A stretch of 64,000 nt of DNA from Nectonema munidae (taxonomy: Eukaryota; Nematomorpha; Nectonematoida; Nectonematidae): contig JAUIRK010000365.1 in the NCBI GenBank assembly GCA_030549495.1, positions 1 through 64,000 on the forward strand, written 5' to 3'. Positions 40,309 to 52,800 of the stretch are shown in pieces; the first letter of the stretch is position 1, and the number at the start of each line of letters is the position of its first letter. The notes under the pieces are model-generated. The model was given only the letters and a program-made list of their open reading frames with translations, did not search any database and had not been told where the DNA came from. A program made the translations under genes and the position numbers.

Positions 40309-41059
40309 TCTAGGCTATTTTATACTCATTGAAGTTCACTTGAGCATTTAAGGTCAAAAATAATAATACAGTCTCCCTTAAGTTAGAAAAACTCTTTGAA
40401 AAAATAAGCAGACGATTGATTGGTTTTCAAAAATCTAACCACAAATTTCTCTTATAACAAACAATTTTAATTGCTACTAATGAAATTTTAAAATTATTTA
40501 ATTATTTTCTTTATACAGATTCTTTTTAGTTCGAAGAATTTTTTTTACTTGATTCAATTTTTCACTCAGAATTAGCGTGTTTGTTTATGAGAAATCAATT
40601 AAAAATTTTCGTGCAATTGAGAATTTTTTTTCCAAATTCTTGATCTTATTTAGCAAAAAATAAATTTTAAGGTGGATAAGCATTTGCAAAATTTTATTCT
40701 GCAAAAGTTAAATTGAAACTTTTTATTGAAAATGATGTTGACTGATTTCAAATTTTATTCTAATATAGAAGGTCAATTTTTTTCCAAACAACCAAGATCA
40801 AAAAGAAACTAAGATGATAAAGATAAGCAAAACTAAAAATTACTAAAAAATAGAAAGAAAATTTAATTTTGTTACACAATTCAAGATTATTATGAATAAT
40901 TGATAAATATAGATATTTTAAAATATTTTTTAATGATAGAAATATGTGTAGACACAAAAAAAGTGTATTTTAAAATATATTGTTATTTTTTTAGTTTTTT
41001 ATATTTTCAAAATCAATACTTTTTCATTTATTGATTTTTTTTCAATTTTTTATAAAAAT
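40309..41059. other. No gene seen
   Basis: AT-rich spacer between a subfamily C MITE and an S3 SINE. Confidence 0.55.
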
Positions 41060-41229
41060 GCCTCAATGGTTGTTTGGGTGTACCTCTCATCCTAACAGTT
41101 GAAGGTGATGGGTTCGATCCCTAAGGGAAATTCACAAAAACTGTTATTAACCATCTTAATCATAATGAGAGCATATGGCTCTCACGCCCTACGGCTAAAA
41201 CTGCTTTGATATATCCAACCAACCAATCC
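41060..41229 (+). mobile_element. tRNA-like SINE, family S3
   Basis: It begins GCCTCAATGGTTGTTTGGGT, has a good B box GGGTTCGATCCC, and continues with a body containing GAGAGCATATGGCTCTCACG. Confidence 0.65.
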
Positions 41230-41701
41230 TGACTGCTCAATTTACTGTGAATATTGAAACATTTTTAATATTAGATTTTAATTACAAAATTTATGTGAAA
41301 ATACTGACTTCATCAATTAAGTTACGTTTTGCTAATTGGAAATTGGAAATATCAAAAGCAATTATAAAAAATGTAAGTTGATATACAAAATTTTAATTTT
41401 TTCTATTATTGTAGATTTTTGTGTTGAATAGATAATATACATTTCCAAAATATTTTTCATGCTACTTCAAACTAAAAACTTGTTCACCCCCCTCTCCTCC
41501 TTTATAAGTAACTTTTGAATCGCTATTTTTAAACAATTAATTTTTTTTAGAAGTAAACAATACTCTATATCTGTTTAAACTAACTAATTAATTAACTATT
41601 TTAACTGTCTAATTTTAAATAACTAAAAAAAACTTGTTCACGTAGTAACATCTTGCCTTAAAATTCTTTTCTACTCTACGTTTAATTTTTTGCAGAGTTT
41701 T

Positions 41702-41785
41702 TATAAAATCATTTTTTGTTACTTCATTTCGGTGAATTAGTTCGCTATACGTGACTGGAAACGATCTCAACAAAATTTTCTACAG
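41702..41785 (+). promoter_or_regulatory. Candidate TATA box and 5' leader exon of the BAZ2-like gene
   Basis: TATAAAA lies at 41702-41708. About 30 bp downstream (near 41733) a start site could open a short untranslated exon that ends at 41785 with a near-perfect donor, CTACAG|GTAAGA. It would splice to the acceptor before 43720 over a 1.9-kb intron. TATA-like strings are common in AT-rich DNA, so this rests mainly on the donor. Confidence 0.3.
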
Positions 41786-41790
41786 GTAAG

Positions 41791-42018
41791 ATGACAACTC
41801 TCTTTGTGTATACTAGGTGCGTTCGTCCAATCAAACAACCTCCTGCTCTTGGATATTATTATTTTTCTTTGTGGACCATTCAACAATGTATGTGGACTAC
41901 GTTGAGCAGAGCGAGCTATATTAAAAAACAAATTGGGATATTTCCAGGGCTTGTGATTTTTTCCAGTAGTTTATATATACTTGCAGACGATACAAGAAAC
42001 ACCAGGTATCATTTTTAA
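41791..42018 (+). CDS. Uncertain small ORF, 75 codons, one possible membrane segment
   Basis: The frame starts at ATG 41791 and is clearly richer in G+C than its surroundings. It encodes a basic N-terminus, an aromatic stretch (LGYYYFSLW) and a hydrophobic run (GIFPGLVIFSSSLYILA). I do not recognise it. An AATAAA lies at about 42116 and a TATA box about 90 bp upstream, so a small intronless gene is possible. Alternatively a donor, CCAG|GTATCA, ends an exon at about 42004, or the stretch is intronic, since its ATG sits just after the candidate leader-exon donor at 41786. Confidence 0.2.
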   Translation: MTTLFVYTRCVRPIKQPPALGYYYFSLWTIQQCMWTTLSRASYIKKQIGIFPGLVIFSSSLYILADDTRNTRYHF

Positions 42019-43719
42019 AAATTTATTCTCATATTTACTTGTTCTTTATTGCGTAAAAAGCTATATATAAAATTGGTCAAAAAATTGTTTTCTTTCTGTT
42101 CAATCTTTGAACCTTAATAAAACATTGGTTTGGATGCACTGCTGTCGAAATAAAGGAAAATAGTAAAAAGGACTTGCGATGACAAGATCTTTTGTTGCAG
42201 TAATATCCAATACTGGATACATTCTCTCTTTTCTTGAAGTACTTGAATCCCTCTTAGAGCATTGTGGATTATGATACCTGAAAATATAAAAAGCTCTTTA
42301 AAAAATAATAAAATAAAAAGTTTCAAGAATTTGTTTTTATGCCAAAAGTGCGTTGGAAGATGTTTTGTAATAGCGAGTTTCGGGACTTGGTAATTTATAA
42401 CTAGATATGGCAAGGACTGCCTTATTATATGGGAACAGTGTTCCTAAGTAAACTTTTCTTTGTGATGTTCGCACCCTACCTTTGGGCTAACGTGACCCCT
42501 CTCAAAATGCTTTGTCCAGATTTTCCTTCCCACTAAAACCTAAGAACGGCTCTTGTAACGACCCTAACCAACTTGTCTCACATTCCATGCCTTCTCAATT
42601 AATACCTTTCCAATTAGTGGCAAGCTCTTTGATACTAGTTTTCACGTGTCTTTATAGCCAGCCGTTTATAGCTCAAAAGTCTGTATTGCATACCTAAACA
42701 ACGTCCACATGCTTTTGCTTTCCTCTTTTTACGTGTGCTAATTGATAATGACATGGTGCAAGATGGCAAATGTCTTTTGTCATCATCATAAGAAAATGTA
42801 AGCCGTAAGCATTTTCTGCTATGTAAGTTTGTGTCTCTATTTGTTTGTATTTCAATGCTTTCAGCAAAGCATATATATCTTTTGCCTTTCTGAAATTCTA
42901 TTTTGTCTTTTTGCTTCTAACTTTATATCTTCAAAAATATTATCAGAGGAGGCAGAGAACGAGATGAATTTTAGCCCAATTTCATTCTAATTTTTGAGCA
43001 ATATGTCGAAGTAAAATTGCCCTGAACTTTTATTGTGTAGGGAAAAAAATTTTTCAAAGGGTCAGTTACAATTCCTTTAGTAAAGTACTTTAAAACAGAT
43101 ATCATATATTTGGCCAAGTTGCGTATGCAAAAGAAAGAGTTGACTTAGAAGTAAAAGTTATTCGGGAGAAACTTAATATTTTATTTTATCAATGAAATAT
43201 AAAAAAAATTGATTTCAATACGCACTTTTGTATAAGCAATAATAAGCACTAATTTAATTTAAATCAACCAAGTACACAAAATTTTGCGAGTATTTGTCAA
43301 TAGAACTTACTTCAAAAGTCCATCTTATTTTCTATAGTGCTCATCAAATTCCCTAAAAAGATATAATATGTTGTTTGTAATGTCGACTAAAGATTTTAAC
43401 ATTTCTGAAACATGACAGCCAAAAGTATCATAATAATGCTGATAATAATTTCTCTAGTATTTTATTATTAATTTAATTTACATTGAGAAAAATTTAGAGC
43501 TTTTTCGCCTTCTTCTTTGTTCATCGATTGCGTTGAATCCTTGAAAATCGATAACATTTTTGGTGATTAAATTAAGCGAGTTAAGAGATCTGTGTATTCT
43601 TTCATTTTAATCAACATCCTTGAATATTTTACAAATCCATAAAATGCCTCAATTAGCAGCAGTGCTTGCGATGTTAGTGTTTATTTCCTTTTTCTTAAAC
43701 ATGTCTTCTTTCTTCTAGA
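42019..43719. other. Probable first intron of the BAZ2-like gene (if the leader exon is real)
   Basis: No domain-like frame on either strand. TTCTATTTTGTCTTTTTGCT at 42898-42917 is a trace of the element family at 47705. Confidence 0.45.
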
Positions 43720-43821
43720 CACGAATCCACACATCTTTCCTTGCTGAATCGTGATCACTAATGACTTCAAAAAATACGGACAAAAAGGGCTCCACGCCAT
43801 ACAAGAAACACTTTTATCCAG
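43720..43821 (+). CDS. BAZ2: BAZ2-like gene, exon 1 (start codon at 43761)
   Basis: A pyrimidine-rich acceptor (TTCTTTCTTCTAG) precedes 43720 and the donor CCAG|GTATAC follows 43821. The ATG at 43761 opens a 20-codon stretch beginning MTSKNTDKKGSTPYKKHFYP and ending in phase 1. The TGA in the same frame at 43752 means translation cannot begin upstream in this exon, so 43720-43760 would be 5' UTR. The last G joins the TA at 47351 to make Val. No domain is visible; the call rests on splice signals and phase. Confidence 0.55.
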
Positions 43822-46800
43822 GTATACTTTTTAAAAATTTCATACTAGTTTAAACATTTAAATGCATCTCATTATTTTTATTTTGTATAAAAAAAACAGA
43901 TGACATTTAGTTAGTTTTGAAAAGATTTCTGTTTATTTCCGAAAAAGTTTCACCTAGTTTATTGACATTACTGCACGTGTCAAAGATTAAAATATATGTA
44001 TTCTCCATCAAAAAATTCGCATTATACACGTGACGGGAGGTATAAATAATAATGTTTTTGTTTGAAAAGTTTAAGTGTAGCATACAAGTATGTATGTTGC
44101 ATTTATTGCAGTTCAATGTCCATGTTATAATTTTTTATATACTTCTTAATTTCAATAGATTTTGCCCGATTTTAAAAATCTTGAAAATAATCGTGCTCTA
44201 TTTGCAATTGGTTCTCAGTTCCTGCTGTGCGAATTTCATTTACCCAACCTGTTACGTCATAGTATTATTGTGTTTTTACAGGACTTATGCTATTATTTTT
44301 TTCAATTCCCTTTATATATCAAATATTTAACTCTTTGATGACTATCGGAACACCAATGTCACAAGGAATGAAAATCGTTTCTCTTAACTCTTTGAGGATC
44401 AGAAATTTTAAGACTCACCCGACGCTTTTTTCAATGGAATTTTATATACTTGCTGACGAATTTCGTTTCATGGTTCACCGGTGTTACACTGGTCCTCAAA
44501 GGGTATAAAATTTCATTGGAAAAGAAGGCACATGATTAGCCTTAAAATTATGGTCTTCTAAGGGTTTAGTGTCTCCTATTTTTTTCTGAGATCTAATGCA
44601 TTAATTATTTCCCAAAAAGTTTCAACAAAGCACACCCGTTAACGGTCACATAACTTTCTTGTTTTATATTTAAACTTACAATTTTCAAAATTTAATATTT
44701 TTATATTGAATTGCAAACAGTTTTCATAATAAAACTTAAAAAAATTTATATTCTCTGTAATTTTATATTTTTTTTAGATCTAAATGTAACATGATTTTTT
44801 TTAAATATTAGTAGATGATAACCTAATTTTGTAAACTATGAATTTTAAAATATTAAAAAATATCTATTTTTTAGTTTTATTATAAAAAGTATTTTAATGA
44901 AGTTTTTTGCTTTTAGAATCCAGATATTATTTTATTAGAGGAACCGAAAAACTTATACGAGGTTTTAATTTTTTGCAAAAAAAGAGTATAAAAATTTTTT
45001 TTTTTTTATTTAATAATTTATCTATAAAAATAAAAAACTATTTATTATCATATTCTAAAAAACAACTGGGATGTAATCTTACTTGACAGGTAACACAAGT
45101 TTTTACCGTGTTTACCTTACATAGCATAGATCTTCTTTGACTTTTTGCTGTAACAGGAAGGTCTAAACAAACTTTTAAGTTATTTATTTGCTTTCGATTT
45201 TCTACTGATATTATCGTTTTTTATACCTGAAAAAAATTCAAAAACAAGTTAAGGATCTTTTGCTGGATTGATATTTGATACCCAGCTCGATGTGAAGTCT
45301 CCAAGCTGCTACAGTAGCAAGTCTCAGTGTGTTTATAAAAATTGGCCAATATTACTTTTTAGATTTGATGCTTGGACGGTATTGGCTAACAAAACGATCC
45401 TAAAAATGCACACCTCCTATTCCAATGTTATATTCATGAAAACATGCTGGCTGCGAAATTTCAGCTTTTTTCATTATCTTTCTATTAAATCTTTTGGTAG
45501 AAAAAATTGGATTGACAGTGAGATAATTTGATCCAATTAGTACAACTTTGTTGTTTCTCCACTGTACAATTGCAACGTCTTCATCACTGAAACAAAAATG
45601 AATTTCCATTTCGTTATTTTTTTGAAGAAGACAATGTGAATTTATAGTTTATAAGAAATAAAACATTATCAAAAAAAAACACATTGTGACAAGAATGATT
45701 TTTATTAACTTGAGATAAAAGATGTAGAACAACGTTTCCTCTCAAACCAAATTTAGCGAAGCACCTGTATAAGTTTGAAAACCAAAAGGATAACCCGTCG
45801 AAGAAGCAAGAACCCAATTTTTGAATTCAAATTTTTATAGGTTTTATTTTAAAAACATTTTAGCTGTGTGCCTTCCAAAAAAAGGAATCATTTGCTCATC
45901 GATCACTGAAAACTCCAAATTGTTGTAAAGCTTGGTTCAAAGATTTTGCAATTCTTGTATTTTTGAAAGTTTTTTTTTCTAAACCATTATTGTCAAAATG
46001 AATATACGGTTTTATTTCTTCAAAACTGTTCCTTGACATTTGTCTTGATACAATTTCACAGCAAATATCATCATCTTTTTTCCAATACATTCTTTCACGA
46101 GGCCTTAAATTGTATACTGTTAACAAAATTATCCCAATCAACTTTCGTAGTTCAAATTCATTCAAGTCTAAAGTATGGTTTCTGTAAAGCATATCTGTTG
46201 GATTTAATAATAATTTAAACAATTCATTTGGGGACTTGTCTTTTAATTCGGGTTTTTAGGCTTTAATAGTATCAAATTATCATGGTTGGTGTGTTTTAAA
46301 AATTCAGTTTTCTTCCATTTGTTTAATTTTTTAGATGTTGAAGGCAAAGTACCATCTTGTAACATCATTTGGTAAAAAATTATTTGTTGAATCATTTATC
46401 ATCATTTTCTTCTAAATCAGTTAACATTCCATCTCCGGTTTTAGGTCGTAATATTACAATACTTGTATCATTTTTATCGACTGCTTCAGAAAGTGTGAGT
46501 ATTGAGAAAATCTCTTTTTATTCTCTACTTTTGCATATTTTTGATGTAGACATAATTGAAAACAAAAGTAGTTAAATTATAATTAAAAAACGTGTCTAAA
46601 AAATGAAACAATGCAAAACATAAAAAATGATGATTGCGTAGCTATTACGGCATTCCTATTTTTGCTCAAATCTAAGAAAGAAGGTATGGCAATTATTTTT
46701 TGCGCAAAGTATGAGGTACACATAATTTATCATTGTCAAAACATTCTTACGATGATTGTTTTCAATAAAATTTTTAAGTTTATATTGAACATAGAAAATT

Positions 46801-49800
46801 GTTCACATGTGTTTCCTTTAAAGCAGGAATTCTTAAGTGGTTCCTTAGAGCAGGGATGTGTTTCAAGAGGTCCGTGAGGGTGAGATTAAAAGAACCATTG
46901 TTCTTTCATATACATTTTTTTTGATTCAAATATTTCATAAATATTCAAAACATTATATAATAGATCATTTTAATAAAAACTTTAAGTATTTTTTGCAAGT
47001 ACAAATATTAATTGAATGCAAGGTTTATTTATCACTTTTATGTGAAAATTTCCTTGGAGGAGACCCAAAGCTTGCATCAGCTTTTTAAAGGCGTCCATGA
47101 CTGAATAAAGTTTGAGAAGCACTGCTTTAGAGGAATCTATTATATCTTTGATATTTAGGAAATTGTTGTACAAGTTTTTGATATATTTGTGTTCTTAAAC
47201 TTTAAACTAAGTTATTTTCCAATTTTGACATTTTTATGTTCTTTTTAATTTATTCTGGCACTAATTGCTTAAAGGTAAGAGTTTGTCTGCGTTCCCTTAA
47301 ATGCCTTAATTAAAAATGTATTCATTTACTTGTACATCATCTTTATTTAGTAGATCAAAATCAAGCATCTGTCTTTTCTTCTCTTTTATCTCCTCAAAAC
47401 GGAAACTCATCTAATCATATGGACTCCAATGGTCTTATGTTTCCATTTCTTCCCGGGCTTCAAATGCCTCTTGCAAATAATAATTCTCTTGGTAAGTCTC
47501 ATTATTATCAGTTTCTTATAAATTAAAATTCTTCGCTATCATAAGTAAGAATGCGCCAAATTCTTTCCACAGTTTTCTGTCAAGTCTTCATTATAGACCA
47601 CCCAAATTCATTTGAGAAATAGTAACCAGTCATTGTGAGTACCAAAATTTTGAAGACTAATCCTCTACTTTCTTATTTATTAGAATTTTATAAACATATA
47701 CCATTTTTAGTTCTATTTTATCTTTTTGCAATTCTTTTTTGTCCGTTTGCATTTCTAAATTAATAATAATTTATTGTGTTTTTTGAAATAATGTTAAAAG
47801 TCAGTTAAAAAGATATTGCCTAATTAAAGTGAAAATTTTACTAATTGGAAGTAAATGAAAAATAAAAAATTTAAATACTTTAATTGCTAATTCCTAGTCA
47901 AATATTTAGAATATTTAAACTGAAAATAACGTTAAGATATTTAAAAAAAAGTTTAAATATAAATGACATATGTCAAAACAATATAAATACGACAAAATCA
48001 AAAAATTAAATTCAGATAGAATTGCAAAATGAGGAAATAGAATTGCAAAAAGACAAAATGAAATTGCCAAAAGACAAAATAGAATTGCAAAATGTCAAAA
48101 TAGAACTAAAATCGTATATTTAGCAGACGATTTTCATTTCTTGGAATACTGGTTTCACATTGGTCCTTAAATGGTTAATTAAAGGACCTCTTGCAAATAC
48201 CTACTTTAGATCCCATAGTCATATTTAAAAATAGCGGATTTATTTTAGTACTTTGAGCACTAATGTAAACTCATCGAAAAAGATAAACAGACAATTCTAT
48301 TCAAATAAGATTAGTCTGTTTTTCCTGGTTAACCATTTCAGGAATTTGTTTTCTGTAATCTGCTTTCCTTCTCAATGAGTTTTATATAATTTAAACAGAT
48401 GATTTTTGGGACACTGCTGTCCCATTGTGCCTGAAAGTGTTAACGCATTAATGTCCAGGAAAAGCAGACCAAACTATTTTGTATTTGGAATAAGACTATT
48501 TAAAAATTTTAAAAATGGTAGCCTCCTTTGAAAAAGATATTTGATCAATTTACTCGTGGAAAATCGAAAAGATCCGCTAGATCAGGAATATCAAACGCTC
48601 AAGACCTGCTTTTGGTATATAAATGTGTCAGTCTCTTCCAGACTTGTTCATCAAAATACATTTATTTTCATGAGCGATTTTCTGATTTAGTAATGTTCAT
48701 TCTTGAAATACTCTTCAAGAAACGATATGAATACATAGAGATACACACCTTTCTATTTATTTATATTAATACATATGTGACACAAAAAACATCTAAACAT
48801 ATGCGAATACATACATTGATATACATACATAATGACTGAAATGATTAAATCTCAACAACAGTAGTAGAGCCTAAAATGGTTAAAATTATTTGTCGATATG
48901 AATTTGTGAATTATTCTGTCTATGAATTTACAGTCCACAAATTTATTGGTAAGTAACAGCTACTATTCATATACTTACGGTGAAGATGTAAAAAACAAAT
49001 TGTATTTTTTTAAGTTAAAATTTAATTGTGTTTTTTAATCCCTACCTTCATTTAGAAGAGGAGGAACAAATGTAAAGCTATTGTGAACGGATAAAAGATT
49101 CATGAATGCCAAACGGATCTTAATAATCCTATCGACTTTAAATGTAAAATTTATTTCACAAAATAAAATTTCCTCTAAAAAAAATTTCTTGAAAATTCTA
49201 AATATTATTTATTATGTGCATTTCTATTCGATATTGTATATTATATTAAATAGTGCATCTTTGTACTTTTTTAGTTTGTTTTCACCCTTTTCAATATTAT
49301 TTCGACATTTTTCATTAAAAAAAGACAAATTTAAAGCAAGAGAGGATGGACTTTAGGTAAAATTTTTATAATATGCGGTGAAGGATTGATTATATTATTA
49401 TAAATGTAGCATAAAGATAAATTTATTATTATTTTCGATAAGCTTCTAGAGTCTTCGGAGTTCTGGTCCTCAAAGTGTAAATGTACACGATCTAGTTTAT
49501 GGTTTCGATTTCCAAGACATAGAGTTTGACAGGGGAAGGCAAAATTATTTCAATGAAAATCTTCAACGTTCCTCTACCTTCTTTTTTAATTATTCGCTAA
49601 ATATTTTGCCATGCTGTTTAGCTTTTCTTCAAATGGCTGCAAATATGAATTTTTCTGATCAAGCCAGGCTTCTCGCGACATCTACACTTTCCTCAGAATT
49701 CTTTGCTCACCAGCTCGCCTTTTTGAATGCCTTGTATCAAAGCTCCTTGATTCCTCATACTTCGGGGCAGATCCCTGAGACCGGATATCCTCACTTATTC

Positions 49801-52800
49801 CCGCATCCTTCCATGCAACTACCGTTTCCCAAGATGCCACCCATATTTTCTTCCAATCCTTTTTCATCATCCCAATTTACTCCTCAATTAGAAAATAGTA
49901 TTATCTATCAACACCTTTTTCATATTTAATAATATTTTACCATTTTCTGTAGAAACTGGCAGTTTAGATCAAACCTCCTTAAGTTCAAATGGCAGATCGC
50001 AAGAAAGATTTTTATTTAATGATTCAACATCACACTGCTCCAACAATAGTGAAGAAAGCTGCCAATCTTTTCAAGTAATACTTATCATTATCAAACTTTT
50101 AGCATCTCTTTCAAAATAGTCATCTTAAATTTCAGTAATAATTTTTATTTTTTAAATATAAATTTCTCAATAAATTTATCTTATCACCATTTGAGGCCCA
50201 TTGTGACATCCGTGTCCCAAGAAATAAAATCGTTTGTTTTAAATATATAAAGTTACATCGAAAAAGAAACGAGAGCATTCGTCTTAAAATTCCTAATCTT
50301 CAAATATTTAAACCTATTGTAGTTCTACTGGCTGCATCAAAATCTCATTGTGTTGAAGTTGAGGGCAAAATCTTTAAATTTAGGGAAAACAATCTTAAAA
50401 ATTTTGGGTTATTTTGTCAATGGGCTATGGATACAGCAAAGTTAGAAAGATTCGTCAACAAAATGGGCACTAATGTTTTAAAAGTTTACTTTATTATTGA
50501 AATTGTAAAAGAAATAGAATTATCATTCGTGTTTTTTTACATAAAAATTATTTATAAAGGAATAATTTCAAAATGTTAAAAGGTATTATAAATAAAAAAT
50601 TTTGAAAAAATTGAACATGTCTTAAATACTTTTTTTACTTGAACAATATATTGCTGTTATTTTAAAATTGATGTTGGGTACAAATTCGTTTAAAAAAACG
50701 AACATTCAAACAAGATACACTCGTTAGGAAAATATTCATTTTGAAAAAAATTTGTACACCACTTATCAGACTTTCTAGCGCATATATTGTCCCTTTGTAA
50801 TATACCAACTCAAACGAACTAATTAACTAAAAACCAACTAATTAATTAAAAAATAATTTGGGTGAGTTGGTAAAAGTGATTCGGTGCGAGTTGGTTTTGG
50901 TGCGTGTTCACCAGAGCCTCACTTTAACATGTAAAACAGTGTCTTGATGTCGAGACAGGTGAGAAATTTCAACTCTAAAGAATTTTTTTGACATGATTAA
51001 TCTAAGATTACGATCCTGAAAATTGTCTACAAATTCCGGAAACTTGTGATGCATTTTATTTAAAAAAGAGTTCTTGCACGAATGCATGTTTCAATTTTTA
51101 AAGAGTATAACAATGCTTAATGAATCAAGAATTGGTACTGCTAGATAAGAAGATGGATTTAAGTTATGCTTCTCCTTCTTCATATATGTTGTTACAATTA
51201 TTTGCGATAAGCAAGAAACATCATTTTCCTAAGCTTGTTTTATTTGTAATGCAGTTTTATTTTAACTTTCGCTCTCTATCGATTTTAAATACAATAATAT
51301 CATATTATAATAAAGGTTTTGTAATTTGAGGCATTATTTATTTTATGAATCTAAGTAATATTCAATAATCAATGATATACATACACACACATATACAAGC
51401 TTATAATTTTTCCCATCCATTACATTTATCTTTTATGTGTGCTAAGATTAAAAAATATTATAATTACTTGAAAGAATAAATCTGAAAAAACTTAAAACCA
51501 TTTTTAAATTAAGTTTTTTGCATGCACGCAGTATTGATTGATTGGAGCAGAATCTTCTCAATGTTTCATATTCACGCACACAAACAACTAAAATGCATAT
51601 ATTACATTTGACTTACCCAAATATACTTTTATTTTGCTTTCTTTCTTACACGTCTAAAGAATTTAAATTTTTTTAATTAGGGTGCAATGTGTAAAAACTG
51701 GAGCAATTATTCACATTCCAGTTTTTCGAATGATGATAAAAACAACAACTCGCTTTCATTTGAAAATATTTCCAAACCAGATGCCACCAAATTAAATATT
51801 GCCAGTATTATTCTTTACTTTATACAATATTTTTTATCGTTTGATGAAAATGATCTAAAATACACTTTTACGAAGTCTGTTTAAAGCGCGTCTTTTAGTG
51901 TTTCTTGTTTTACCGGTTATCGACTACAGTCGACATATGTCGACTTTTCAAAAATATGAATCGTCTGCGTTTATTAATGCTTTAATCTTCTGCTTTATAC
52001 TAGATATCGTCTGATTATTCTGGTCGTTAACGGATTAAACAAGGCCTGATGCGTACGGGTAAGAGTAGGAGTAATAAGATTTTCAGAGAGTAAAAGGTAG
52101 ATTAAAGAGTAAAGAAGTATATTTGTTATTTCCATTACTCGTATTGATTGATTGATTGAATGCATCTTATTTTTTAGAACCAACATGTTTTGATTTAATG
52201 TTGATATTATATTTTAGCATTTTGTTTCACTTTGTCGTTTTTAAGTATTAAATAAATTTTTTATTGTTATGAAATTTGCTTAGTTACATTTATTTAAATT
52301 TAATTAGTAAATTAATCTCTTAACGTTTGGCTGATAATAATTTTTAAGACTTTTTAAAGTAACATTGTAAATTTTTTTACCCCGGAATAGGCGTAAGAAT
52401 AATTCTACAATTTCCCGTACTCCCCAGACTTGATTTTGACAAAAATATTTAAAAGATTTAAATGTAAAGCATTTTATAAATAAATATAAACTAAAAAGTT
52501 TTTTTAATTAAAATTTTTGCACCTTGGAAACTTCATTTCTTGCAACATTAAGCCCTAACTTCTTTGGATGAAACATTTTGTTATGATATCTCAGGGTATT
52601 CCTTTCAATTATAAAAAGAAGAGGACTTGGAGCAGATTCTTAAACAGAGGCACACACCCATAAAATTTTGGTAGGAATGGGTGATTTTTTTTTTCAAAAT
52701 TTATTATAAAGAATCTTTTTATTGTGGAAAATTCCGTGAATATTAGAAATTCTATTTTAATCGTTTGTAAATTTAATCTTAATTAGTTAAGTAGTATTAA

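Noticed and set aside
42114-42413. 99-codon minus-strand frame
   Set aside because: It resembles no family, has no splice context, and overlaps only intronic or unassigned AT-rich DNA.
46369-46575. + strand 68-codon frame
   Set aside because: It is antisense to the N-terminal end of the piggyBac transposase remnant and has no features of its own.
48528-48839. 103-codon + strand frame in intron 2 with a basic start
   Set aside because: It has no flanking splice sites in a phase compatible with exons 2 and 3, and turns into low-complexity Tyr/Ile/His-rich sequence.
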